Assembly: GCA_032355985.1 (NCBI GenBank) | Contig: JAUKVZ010000002.1 | Span: forward strand, 124,001-188,000 | DNA length: 64,000 nucleotides | DNA from: Sarcodiotheca gaudichaudii | Lineage: Eukaryota > Rhodophyta > Florideophyceae > Gigartinales > Solieriaceae | Reading direction: 5' to 3' | In this document: one piece after another, positions 43,348-52,023 of the stretch | Layout: each line of letters opens with the position of its first letter | Position numbering within the stretch: position 1 is the stretch's first letter | Position numbers and translations under genes: made by a program | Notes under the pieces: generated by a model | Seen by the model: only the letters and a program-made list of their open reading frames with translations | Told to the model about the DNA's origin: nothing | The model's database searches: none

Positions 43348-46300
43348 TCAGTTGTCGTACCAGACGAACAGACCCTGGCAGTTGACCTCGGAGAGGTCGC
43401 CGGCGCCATTGTCTGAGGTCGAGATGTCGACCTCGTCATCGCTGGTGCGATCGAACTCGATGGCGAACTCAGCGCCCGGGTTGTTGGCGAAGAAGTCGGC
43501 AATCGTCTCTTCACCACCCGAGGGGTTGGCCGTGACGAGGGCCCAGCCCTTGGTCACGTTGTTGTTCGGGAACTCGTCATCCGGGCCGAAGATGGCTCCA
43601 CCCGGGGTCAGAGGCGCACCGAACTGGAAGATGCCGAGCTTGTCGCCCCAGGCACTGAAGAAGCCGGTGGCGTAGCCGCCGACAACCGAGGTGACGCCGG
43701 TGCTGACGCGTCCGTCGAAGGACGAGCTAACGAGCACGCCGCGGCTCGTCATGTTGAACGCAAAGTGGTCGATGCAGTTGACATCAATGATGATGCCGCC
43801 CAGACCGCCATCGTTGCTGGTCCACATGCCGTTGCCGTCATCATCGTCGAAGTAGACGAAGTGGGACATGGCCGTCGCATTGGCGACCTGGCCGCCGACG
43901 ACGATGTCATCCTCGCTGACGCCGAGCGGGAGCGTCGGGACGGTGTTGTTGGCCGTCGCGAAGCCGCCGGAGCGGGCGTACTTGAGGAGGTTCCAGCCGT
44001 CGTAGACGCACTCGACGCCGACGTTGTTGAGGTCGATGTCGAAGGCGCTGGCGGAGGGATCATCCGACTCCCACTGGAGGGAGGCGAAGGTGATCGCCGG
44101 ACCATTGACCGAGCTGATCAGACCGGAGACCGCGAAGCGCTCGCCGGTGGGCTGCTCGACCACGATGATGATCGGCCATTCCGTGCCATTGAGGTTCGAG
44201 TTGCCGGTGAACTCACTGACGGGCGCCGTCATGTGCAGCGTGTAGGCGCCGGTGTCGTCGGTGACGACAGCGGTCGAGACGATCGGCGTGCTGCCGATTC
44301 CGTTTTCATAGAGCTCGTAGGCGGTGCCGTCATTCGAACCGAGGACTTCCCAGCCACGAACCGTCTGGCCACCACTGACCGAGACGTTGCGCGAGCTGCT
44401 GTCCTGGGTCGAACCACGGGCCTGCCAGCTGCCGTTGTTGCGATTGACGGTGACCTGAAGGATGGAACGCGATCCGTTATCCGAACCGAAGTCATCCTCC
44501 TTGTCGTTGGCGAACCACATGTCGCCTTCGTCGTTGTAGAAGTACAGGAACTCCTCGAGGCCGAGCCAGTGATCGGTGAAGGCTCGCATGGAGCCGCTGC
44601 CGTCGATGCGGAACGAGACGTTGCCCATCGTGCCGGTGGCCGACTTGATCATCGGCGCCGCGAGCATGCCGAAGACCTTGGTGCCCGCCTGGGCGCCAGT
44701 GATCGTGCCGGAGATGTCCATGACGGCGGCGAACTGACCATCGCTGTCAGGCGTGGGAACCTCCTGGGCGGTGACGCTGTCGTTCATCGCCGCGATCGGG
44801 TTGTCCATGCAGGCCAGCGGGGTGGTGTCAGCGGCGCCGTTGTAGGTGACCGTCACTGTCGAGGACAGCGGGATCAGCGACGTCGGGAATGACAGGGAGA
44901 TGATCTGACCGTTGAGGGTCAGCGTCAGGTCATCGGCGTCGATGCCCTGAACGGTGAAGTCCTCGACCTGGACCGTATCGGCGTCCAGGGCGCAGGTCAG
45001 GAACAGATCAACACGCTCGGCGAACTCGCCGTCGCCGGACTCATCGACCAGGAAGGCCGAGTCGATGACGACGCCGTTGACGTCGAACTGCAGCGGCACG
45101 TAGGGGCCGGTGCGATCAACGGTCGTCTGACCGGTGGCGTCAGCCTCGAGGGCGACGCCGTTGAAGTCCTCGACGCCGTTGTCGGCGGCGATGGTGATCG
45201 TGTCACCGGCCTCAACGCCGTTGGGCGTGTTGTCGGTGAGCTGAAGGATGTTGTCATCAGCGCCGAAGGTGCCGTCCGAGTCGCCAGCGGCGAAACGGTC
45301 GGAGGCGGAGGCGCCCCAGCGGAACTTGGTCTCGTCAATGCCAGCGACATTCAGACCCTCGGTGAAGACAAGCTGCACGAGGTTGTTGTCGTCGTCATTG
45401 CCGGGATTGCCGTCCTGCTCGCTGAACTTCTGCATGCCACCGGCGATGTTGTCGCCGTTGAACCAGCTGGCGCCGAGGAAGACCGGCGAAGCGCAGTCCA
45501 TGTTGGACGTCAGGCTGATGGCCATTTCGAGGGCGTTGCCGTTGGCATCCGCGATCTCGGTCATGTCCAGATCAATGTCGAGGTCGACGAGCCCGTCGTC
45601 ATCGGTCGTGGCGAGAGCCTCTTCCTCGTCGGGCATTTCTTCGTCGCCGTCCCAGTCGAAGTCGCCGGGAATCCAGTTCCAGGTGATCGTGTTGTTCGAC
45701 TCACGGGTGTCGATGACGCCGTCGCCATTGACATCGGTGCTGCCGAAGCTGAACGAATCGATCGGGACTTCGTCGTCGTCGAACATCGACGCGGTGTCAA
45801 CGGCCGTGCGGGCGCCGGTGACGAGGTCGATCGAAGCGACGGGGTGGGTGGTGACGTCGGTGTTGGCGGTGATCGTGGCGCCTTCTTCGGCGTCCGCGGT
45901 TCCGTCCATGGGCTCGCAGAAGACGAGCTTGACGCCGTCGAGCGTGCCGTCGCCATCGGAATCGACATAGCCGAGACCGGCGAAGCCGCTCGCGAGGGTG
46001 GGATTGATTTCGTCAGCGGAGACGATTTCCTGATCGAACTCGTCATCGCCGCCGCCGTAGGGACCGCCGAAGGCGGACTGCGGCTCATCGCCGCCGGCTT
46101 CGCGATCGCCCTCAAGGCTCAGCGAGAAGGGCAGCAGGTTTTCGTCGTTGTTGCCGTCACCGTCGTAGTCGTTGCCGGTGTCGTCATCGAGGTTCAGGCC
46201 GTCGCACTCGACGCCCAGATCATCAACGTTGGACTGGCAGTCGAGCAGCACGGTGCGGCTGTCATCGGGATCGACGGCGGGGTTGGAGAGGACGAGATCG

Positions 46301-47397
46301 CCGGCGTCGCTGAGGAGCGTGGGATCAGAGCCGAGGATCAGGTCGTAGAAGCCGGCGACACCGACCTGACCGGAATCGACCGGCAGGTTGAAGGTGACGG
46401 CCAGAGCGCCGGCAGTGTTGGCGCCATTGGTCGGGACCGTGGCGCGCCAGGCGACGGAGGAGACGATGAAGTCAGCCAGTTCGGTGACCTCGGAGCCTTC
46501 CTGATCGTCGGCGGCGTCGTTGCCGAGGTAATCCTTGATCGTCGTGGTGGCGGCCGCGATGCGGACGTAGTCACCAACGTCGATGTTGTCGACCATGGGA
46601 AGCGCCATCGAGAGGGCTTCCTGCGTCGAACCGGTGAGCGAAACATCGCCAGCGCCAACGCCGAGGATGGCGGCGACGCCGGTCATGAAGTCAGCATCGT
46701 CGGCGCGCTCGAAGTCGGTGCCTGCAAGGGCGCCGACGTCGGCGACGACGGTCTGGTTCTGATCGTTGGCCGTGCCGCCGGCGGCGTTACGGAGTGAACG
46801 ATCGAAGACGAGGATGAGCTCCTGGTTGGGCTCATCGTAGAAGGCATCGGACATGGTGACGCCAGTCGTGATGCCATCGAGGCACTCATCGGTGGCCTCG
46901 TTCGGCACACCGTTCGTGGTGTCGATGACCGTCATCTGTGAGTTCATCGACTGGTCGGTGCAGACCATCTGGATGCCAGCGCTGACAGCGGTGCCATTGT
47001 CGACGAGACCATTGATGGCCGCGACGGCGGCGTCGAAGGATCCGACGCCGGACATCTCAATCGCGGAGTCGGTCGTGGTGGCGCCGGGCATGACGTCATC
47101 ACCGAATGTGCCGTTGCCATCGAGATCGATGTTCGCCGGCGGGACGAGAATGTTGGAGAACGCCACACTGACGTTGTCCATGTCGTCCACGGTGAAGAAG
47201 TTCAGCGTGATGGTGATCGTCTCGGCCGGTGTCAGGCCGGGAGTCGACAGATCGAAGATGATGACCGAGTTGTTACCCGATTGCTCCACATCCGCCATAC
47301 CGAAAGGTGTCGGATTCGTGACATCGATCTGCGCCAAAGCGCTGCCCGAAGTCGCGAGTGCGGCCGTTGCGGCCGCCGTAGTGATGAAACGCCTCAT
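43348..47397 (-). CDS. Large acidic secreted surface protein, unknown family
   Basis: A 1349-residue protein with a clear signal peptide (MRRFITTAAATAALATSGSALAQ). The mature chain is extremely acidic and lysine-poor, with many calcium-loop-like Asp patterns: DLDGNGTFGDD, YDGDGNNDEN, DVNGDGVIDTRE, DFDWDGDEEMPDEEE, DDDDGNGMWTSNDGG. Bacterial Ig-like or SbsA-type repeats are suggested by LVFDRSLRNAAGG, AVTFNLPVDSGQV, LVFTEGLNVAGIDE and TVTYNGAADTTP, the style of self-assembling surface layers. There is no C-terminal anchor or sorting motif. It has its own terminator and a 630-base upstream gap, suggesting independent and possibly high expression. S-layer or matrix protein is an inference. The frame start at 47511 lacks the signal at its N-terminus. 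Confidence 0.85.
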   Translation of the reverse strand: MRRFITTAAATAALATSGSALAQIDVTNPTPFGMADVEQSGNNSVIIFDLSTPGLTPAETITITLNFFTVDDMDNVSVAFSNILVPPANIDLDGNGTFGDDVMPGATTTDSAIEMSGVGSFDAAVAAINGLVDNGTAVSAGIQMVCTDQSMNSQMTVIDTTNGVPNEATDECLDGITTGVTMSDAFYDEPNQELILVFDRSLRNAAGGTANDQNQTVVADVGALAGTDFERADDADFMTGVAAILGVGAGDVSLTGSTQEALSMALPMVDNIDVGDYVRIAAATTTIKDYLGNDAADDQEGSEVTELADFIVSSVAWRATVPTNGANTAGALAVTFNLPVDSGQVGVAGFYDLILGSDPTLLSDAGDLVLSNPAVDPDDSRTVLLDCQSNVDDLGVECDGLNLDDDTGNDYDGDGNNDENLLPFSLSLEGDREAGGDEPQSAFGGPYGGGDDEFDQEIVSADEINPTLASGFAGLGYVDSDGDGTLDGVKLVFCEPMDGTADAEEGATITANTDVTTHPVASIDLVTGARTAVDTASMFDDDEVPIDSFSFGSTDVNGDGVIDTRESNNTITWNWIPGDFDWDGDEEMPDEEEALATTDDDGLVDLDIDLDMTEIADANGNALEMAISLTSNMDCASPVFLGASWFNGDNIAGGMQKFSEQDGNPGNDDDNNLVQLVFTEGLNVAGIDETKFRWGASASDRFAAGDSDGTFGADDNILQLTDNTPNGVEAGDTITIAADNGVEDFNGVALEADATGQTTVDRTGPYVPLQFDVNGVVIDSAFLVDESGDGEFAERVDLFLTCALDADTVQVEDFTVQGIDADDLTLTLNGQIISLSFPTSLIPLSSTVTVTYNGAADTTPLACMDNPIAAMNDSVTAQEVPTPDSDGQFAAVMDISGTITGAQAGTKVFGMLAAPMIKSATGTMGNVSFRIDGSGSMRAFTDHWLGLEEFLYFYNDEGDMWFANDKEDDFGSDNGSRSILQVTVNRNNGSWQARGSTQDSSSRNVSVSGGQTVRGWEVLGSNDGTAYELYENGIGSTPIVSTAVVTDDTGAYTLHMTAPVSEFTGNSNLNGTEWPIIIVVEQPTGERFAVSGLISSVNGPAITFASLQWESDDPSASAFDIDLNNVGVECVYDGWNLLKYARSGGFATANNTVPTLPLGVSEDDIVVGGQVANATAMSHFVYFDDDDGNGMWTSNDGGLGGIIIDVNCIDHFAFNMTSRGVLVSSSFDGRVSTGVTSVVGGYATGFFSAWGDKLGIFQFGAPLTPGGAIFGPDDEFPNNNVTKGWALVTANPSGGEETIADFFANNPGAEFAIEFDRTSDDEVDISTSDNGAGDLSEVNCQGLFVWYDN

Positions 47398-47664
47398 TTC
47401 GAAGGTTTCCTTTCCTGATCTGAAACTTGCAGAATTCGTCTGTCTGTTTGAGTTCGACGCCCGCTCACCACGGAGCGATCCAGGCGACGAATCGTCACTT
47501 TCCGTTTCCAACGACTCAGGGCGTCGTCGGTTGATTCAGCCATGCACTGTTGGAAATTGCCCTTTGAACATCATCGAAATGGATCAAGGGCGAGATCCGA
47601 TTGCCAGCCAGTCTTCCTCCCTAGTTGTGCGCGTCACCGACGCGCAAAGAACCGCTCCCCTGTA

Positions 47665-47720
47665 AAGGTTGAAAGAACCACTGAATGGGCAGGTATCGGC
47701 CCATCGCTTCAATCAACCTT
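47665..47720. repeat. Nested inverted repeats in the 630-base leader of the surface-protein gene
   Basis: An outer perfect pair AAGGTTGA (47665-47672) / TCAACCTT (47713-47720) encloses an inner perfect pair ATGGGC (47685-47690) / GCCCAT (47699-47704) with an 8-base loop. The element is about 270 bases upstream of the surface-protein ATG. The rest of the gap 47398-48027 has no coding ORF I can support and no clear promoter. A structured leader RNA or a small RNA is possible. Confidence 0.45.
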
Positions 47721-48027
47721 GAAAATGCGCACGCGCGCAACTGCTCGTCCTTGAACAACGCATACATGCAGCGCCACGTCGCCATGAGACGCGCAGCGCT
47801 CGCGGAAGTTTCGTCCGTTGCTGTTTTCGTCGTCCTGACGTTTCAGTGACTCCGTGCTTTGTTCACCTGTCGCAAGCTTGTGCTCGCTTCAGCGTCGCTC
47901 CGGGACACGCCTTGAAGCGCCCGATCAACTGCGGCTTCCGGGGCGCAGCCATCGGCGGATACAGCGACCGAATTGAGTGTTTACAAACTTATCGGGGACC
48001 ATTCTCGCCCCCGCTCTGTGCGTGTCG

Positions 48028-48513
48028 TCATCGGAAGCGATGATTTTCCGCTGGGGCAGGGCGTCGTCCGGGCGGATCGACAAGGCGTAAGCCCCGTTCT
48101 TCCATGCGCTTCGACGCCATCATCTCCGGGCGCAGCGCGTGGGTTCGATACCCCTCCAGCAATCGCCCCGCGACGAAGATCACGAGGTCCGCCTTGCTTG
48201 CCGTGCCCAGTTTCTGATTGATGCGCATCAGATGCGTGCGCAGTGTGGGGACGGCGATGCACATGCGATCTGCGATCGTCTCATTGGGTCCGCCCTCGGC
48301 GACGGCGCATGCCACTTCGCGTTCGCGGGGCGTGAGATTGGTCATCGCCTTGATCAGATGCTCGCGCTCGCGCTCGTTGAGCGTGATCTTCCAGCTTGCC
48401 GCCGATTCGGCGGGCTGCTGGGGGGCGCGGGATGCGACGCGGACGGCCTCGGCGGCCGATTCCCTTCCATCCTCCAGGGTCGGCGACGCAGGACGCTTGA
48501 GCGCTCGGGTCAT
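48028..48513 (-). CDS. LuxR-type HTH transcriptional regulator without a sensor domain
   Basis: The 161-residue protein carries one recognisable domain, a GerE/LuxR helix-turn-helix: LTPREREVACAVAEGGPNET, IADRMCIAVPTLRTHLMRIN and QKLGTASKADLVIFVAG (residues about 60-117). The N-terminal 55 residues are low-complexity and the C-terminus is basic and disordered; there is no receiver or autoinducer domain. AGGAGG before the ATG is strong. It lies between the surface-protein gene downstream and the divergent pilT, so it may control either; this is inference. Confidence 0.88.
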   Translation of the reverse strand: MTRALKRPASPTLEDGRESAAEAVRVASRAPQQPAESAASWKITLNEREREHLIKAMTNLTPREREVACAVAEGGPNETIADRMCIAVPTLRTHLMRINQKLGTASKADLVIFVAGRLLEGYRTHALRPEMMASKRMEERGLRLVDPPGRRPAPAENHRFR

Positions 48514-48544
48514 ATGTCCCCACTCCTCCTATTAAGGAAGCCCT

Positions 48545-48569
48545 GCCGCACCCGCTCCATGGGGGCGGC
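48545..48569 (-). repeat. Hairpin in the LuxR gene leader
   Basis: GCCGC-A-CCC (48545-48553) pairs with GGG-G-GCGGC (48561-48569), eight pairs with one internal mismatch and a seven-base loop. It is 32 bases upstream of the regulator's ATG in the 342-base divergent gap 48514-48855. I see nothing else firm in that gap; promoters for both directions must lie there. Confidence 0.35.
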
Positions 48570-48855
48570 AGACATTAGTGATTCCCAACTACCACAGGCT
48601 ATCGGACGCAGCGACGAATGCAACGTTCCACAACGCCGCGCCAGGGCCCATCCCAGTTATTCGGACGCATGCGGCCCCTGGCCTAAAAAGGCTCGCTTCG
48701 CTGGTCAGCCGGCGCGATCGTCGCGACCGGCGCGACTGCACTCGACACCCCGTCTCCGCGCCTGTTTTGCGCGTGTCTTCTGACCGATGTGTGCGTGGAG
48801 CCGGCGTCGAGTGCGCGCAAGTTGGAGCGTCGCGCGCCGGTATGGAGATGAGTCC

Positions 48856-49911
48856 ATGAAGCTTCTCGACATCATTCGTGCGGCCGTCGATCAGGACGCG
48901 TCGGATATTCACATCGTCGCCGGTCATCCGCCGGTGCTGCGTGTGCACACGGTCATGACGCCGCTCGATGAATCGGCGCTCACGCCCGAATCGACGCGCG
49001 CCATGTTTGAACAGATGGCGGTGCCCGAGGTTGTCGACGCATTCGACAAGCACAAGGACGCTGACTTCTCCTACGCCGTGGATGGCGTTGGTCGATTCCG
49101 TGTCAATGCGCATATGCAGCGCGGCGCGATCGGCCTGGCCATGCGTATGATCAAGACGCAGGTGCCGCCGCTGGGTGATCTGAACCTGCCGGACGTCATC
49201 GCACGCCTGACGTATCTTCCGCGCGGCCTTGTGCTGGTGACGGGTGATACGGGTTCGGGTAAGTCCACATCGCTCGCCGCCATGATTCAGGCGATGAACG
49301 AGCGTTATCGCAAGCACATCATCACGCTTGAGGATCCGGTTGAATATGCGTTTGAATCGCATCGCTGCCTGATTGAACAGCGTGAACTCGGGCAGGACAT
49401 GCCCAGTTTCGCATCGGGTCTGAAGCACGCGCTGCGTCAGGATCCGGACATCATCCTGGTGGGTGAAATGCGAGACCTTGAGACTGCGGCTCTGGCGATT
49501 TCCGCCGCCGAAACGGGCCACCTCGTGCTCAGCACGCTCCATACAGTCAACGCGTCACAGACCGTTGAACGTATCATCGATATGTATCCGGCGTCGCAGC
49601 AGAATCAGATTCGCTCGATGCTGGCGAACACGCTGCAGGCTGTTGTGTCGCAGACGCTCTTTTCGCGCGTCGACAAGCCGGGCATGGTTCCGGGCGTCGA
49701 GGTGCTGCTGTGTACGCCTGCTGTGCGCAACGTCATTCGTGAAGCGCGCACGTTCGAGATTCCCAACATCATCGAAACGAACCGCGCCATGGGCATGTCC
49801 ACGCTGGACTCATCGATCGCGGAGCTGTTCTTCAACGGCATGATCAGTCGTGAAGACGCCATTGCTCAGTCTGCGTACCCCGAGAAGCTCGAACGTCAAC
49901 TCGTTGCCTGA
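48856..49911 (+). CDS. pilT: Type IV pilus retraction ATPase PilT
   Basis: PilT depolymerises pili and drives twitching. The 351-residue protein has DQDASDIHIVAGHPPVLRVH at the N-terminus, Walker A LVTGDTGSGKSTSLAAMI (about 129-146), Asp box TLEDPVEYAFESHRCLIEQRE (split), Walker B DPDIILVGEMRDLETA, His box GHLVLSTLHTVNASQTVERII, and the PilT C-terminal signature PAVRNVIREARTFEIPNII. No tetracysteine zinc site is present, as expected for a retraction motor. GGAG eight bases before 48856 supports the start. pilC follows 12 bases on. Confidence 0.95.
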   Translation: MKLLDIIRAAVDQDASDIHIVAGHPPVLRVHTVMTPLDESALTPESTRAMFEQMAVPEVVDAFDKHKDADFSYAVDGVGRFRVNAHMQRGAIGLAMRMIKTQVPPLGDLNLPDVIARLTYLPRGLVLVTGDTGSGKSTSLAAMIQAMNERYRKHIITLEDPVEYAFESHRCLIEQRELGQDMPSFASGLKHALRQDPDIILVGEMRDLETAALAISAAETGHLVLSTLHTVNASQTVERIIDMYPASQQNQIRSMLANTLQAVVSQTLFSRVDKPGMVPGVEVLLCTPAVRNVIREARTFEIPNIIETNRAMGMSTLDSSIAELFFNGMISREDAIAQSAYPEKLERQLVA

Positions 49912-49923
49912 GGCTGACTGGCC

Positions 49924-51150
49924 ATGCCGAATTATCGATATCAGGTTCGCTCAACCGAAGGCGACGTCAACGTCGGCGTGCTCTCTGCGGAGAACGCGAC
50001 GACAGCCGCGGCGATCCTGCGCAATCAGGGCGCGCATGTTCTGTCGCTGACGCCGATGAGCGCAGCCGCGAGCAGCACGAAGATGCTGTCTCGGCTGCGC
50101 GAGCTGAATGCGGGCAAGGTCTCGCAGAAGCACATTCTGGATTTCACAACGCAGCTTGCCGTCATGGTGCGCGCGGGCATCAACCTGCGCGCGGCTCTTG
50201 ACGGCATCGCCGAGCAGACGACGCACTCGGGCTTCCGGCGCATCATCATCGGTCTGAAGAATGATGTGGAGTCGGGCAAGCAGTTTTCGGAGGCGATCGG
50301 TCGTCATCCGAAGCTTTTCAGCCCGCTGTACGTCAATATGGTTCGCGCATCTGAGGTCTCGGGTTCATTTGGAAAGATGCTCGATCGAATCGCGGCGAAT
50401 ATCGCCCAGGAGATCGAGACGCGCAAGATGGTCATCGGCGCGATGATCTATCCGGGCGTCATCGCCGGCATGGCGGTGTCCGTCACGGTCTTCCTGCTGA
50501 CCTTCGTGCTGCCCAAGTTCGCGGCGATCTTCGAAGGCAAGGAGGACGCGCTGCCCTGGTCGACCAGCTTCCTGCTGGCGCTGTCAGACTTCCTCGTGCA
50601 GCAGTGGCCGATTCTTATCGGCGCCGGCGCCGTCTTCTTCGTGGCGTTCATGTTCTTCCTGCGGACGGAGCTCGGGCGCTTCTGGCTCGATCGAACGAAG
50701 CTGAAGACGCCCATTTTCCGCGGCATGTTCAGCGCGCTGTATCTCAGCCGCTCGCTGCAGACGATGGGCGAGCTGATCAACGCCGGTGTGCCGATGCTCG
50801 ACACCCTGGCGATCACTTCCGACATCGCAGGCAATCAGTTGTATCGACGACTGTGGCGCACGGTGTACGGCGCGGTCAAGGAAGGCAAGAAGATCGCTTC
50901 GCCGCTGACGAAGACGCGGCTGCTTCCGAAGGCTGTTGTGCAGATGGTCGGCGCCGGTGAGGAGTCCGGTAAGCTCGGCGAAGTGCTGGATGAGATTTCA
51001 ACGTACTACGCGGCGCAGCTGAAGGACCGAATAAAAGCTGTGACAAGCATGATCGAGCCCATCATGATCATCCTAATGGGTTCAGTCGTTGGATTCATCG
51101 CTATGTCCATCATCCTGCCGATCTTCAAGATGAGCCAGATCGTGAGATAA
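49924..51150 (+). CDS. pilC: Type IV pilus inner-membrane platform protein PilC
   Basis: The 408-residue protein has two GspF domains and three membrane helices (about 178-203, 218-242 and 375-400, the last being IEPIMIILMGSVVGFIAMSIIL). Typical motifs: LDFTTQLAVMVRAGINLRAAL and LYLSRSLQTMGELINAGVPML, then QMVGAGEESGKLGEVLDEI. It sits between pilT and pilin-like genes, distinguishing it from gspF at 38588. Confidence 0.93.
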   Translation: MPNYRYQVRSTEGDVNVGVLSAENATTAAAILRNQGAHVLSLTPMSAAASSTKMLSRLRELNAGKVSQKHILDFTTQLAVMVRAGINLRAALDGIAEQTTHSGFRRIIIGLKNDVESGKQFSEAIGRHPKLFSPLYVNMVRASEVSGSFGKMLDRIAANIAQEIETRKMVIGAMIYPGVIAGMAVSVTVFLLTFVLPKFAAIFEGKEDALPWSTSFLLALSDFLVQQWPILIGAGAVFFVAFMFFLRTELGRFWLDRTKLKTPIFRGMFSALYLSRSLQTMGELINAGVPMLDTLAITSDIAGNQLYRRLWRTVYGAVKEGKKIASPLTKTRLLPKAVVQMVGAGEESGKLGEVLDEISTYYAAQLKDRIKAVTSMIEPIMIILMGSVVGFIAMSIILPIFKMSQIVR

Positions 51151-51205
51151 CCGATACGAACGTGTACGGGGGATCGTTGCGGGAGGACCATGCAAGGGTC
51201 CTTCG

Positions 51206-51943
51206 ATGCAGCGTCTGTACGGAGCGTTTCGTATGCGTCAGTTCAATCTACGTCCGACAACCAGATCGCGCAAATCAGCGCGCGGCTTCACGCTGATCGA
51301 GACGAGTCTCGCTGTCATCATCATCGGTGTCGGTGTGCTCGCATTGCTCGAGGCGCAGCAGGCCTTCCTCTATAAGAACTCCTGGTCGACGCACAGCTCA
51401 ACCGGAGCGCTGCTGGCCAATGAGGTGCGCGAGATGGCTCGCAACTATCCGCGCCATGATGTGTTCTCGGGCGGGCTCTACTTCGAGAACCCTGCGACGC
51501 ACGAAACATTGCGCGGCTGGGGGCCCGAGAACGGCGAAGTGAGCGCCGACTCCTTCGATGACCTTGATGATCTTGACGGCGTCATGTTCGGCGACGCATC
51601 CAGCGCGCCGGGCGACATCACGCTGCGTCTTGCCGGACCCATCAACTCGCAGGGCGAGCTGATCATGGACACCGACTGGGGCGGCGATCTGATTCTTGAT
51701 GAGGAGTCCGAAGAGGCGATTGCGCTGCAGGGCTGGTCCCAGTATGTGATCGTCGAAAAGGTCGACCCTGAGAATCTGACGACCGTTCGAGCCAATGACT
51801 ATTTCGAAGCGGCGACCGAATCCATTCCGGAGCTGGCCGTCGACAAGTTCCCCGTGCGCGTCCAGGTGGTCGTGCTGTATCAGGGGCCTGGTGATCTTTC
51901 GCCGACGGAGATCACACGTTCAACGTGGGTGGCCCTGCCGTAA
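51206..51943 (+). CDS. Type IV minor pilin (PilV/PilI-like prepilin)
   Basis: The 245-residue product has a basic leader (RSRKSARG), then the prepilin helix FTLIETSLAVIIIGVGVLAL with Glu at +5. The globular domain is acidic (SFDDLDDLDGVMFGD). It continues with LLANEVREMARNYPR, which resembles PilV-type minor pilins with an amphipathic helix after the membrane part. AAGGG seven bases before the ATG at 51206 and GGAGC seven before the ATG at 51233 are both possible; leader length is 27 or 18. It probably shares a transcript with pilT and pilC. Confidence 0.78.
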   Translation: MQRLYGAFRMRQFNLRPTTRSRKSARGFTLIETSLAVIIIGVGVLALLEAQQAFLYKNSWSTHSSTGALLANEVREMARNYPRHDVFSGGLYFENPATHETLRGWGPENGEVSADSFDDLDDLDGVMFGDASSAPGDITLRLAGPINSQGELIMDTDWGGDLILDEESEEAIALQGWSQYVIVEKVDPENLTTVRANDYFEAATESIPELAVDKFPVRVQVVVLYQGPGDLSPTEITRSTWVALP

Positions 51944-52023
51944 GGCGCAGGGTTCGCCGCGATCTCTTGTTCTTCGATTCTTCCGTGGAGGCGTTGTTGG
52001 AGTTGATCAACGGAGAGTTCTTC

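Noticed and set aside
47665-47720. Nested repeat as a cyclic-di-GMP riboswitch
   Set aside because: The conserved core bases and tetraloop/receptor of that class are not present.
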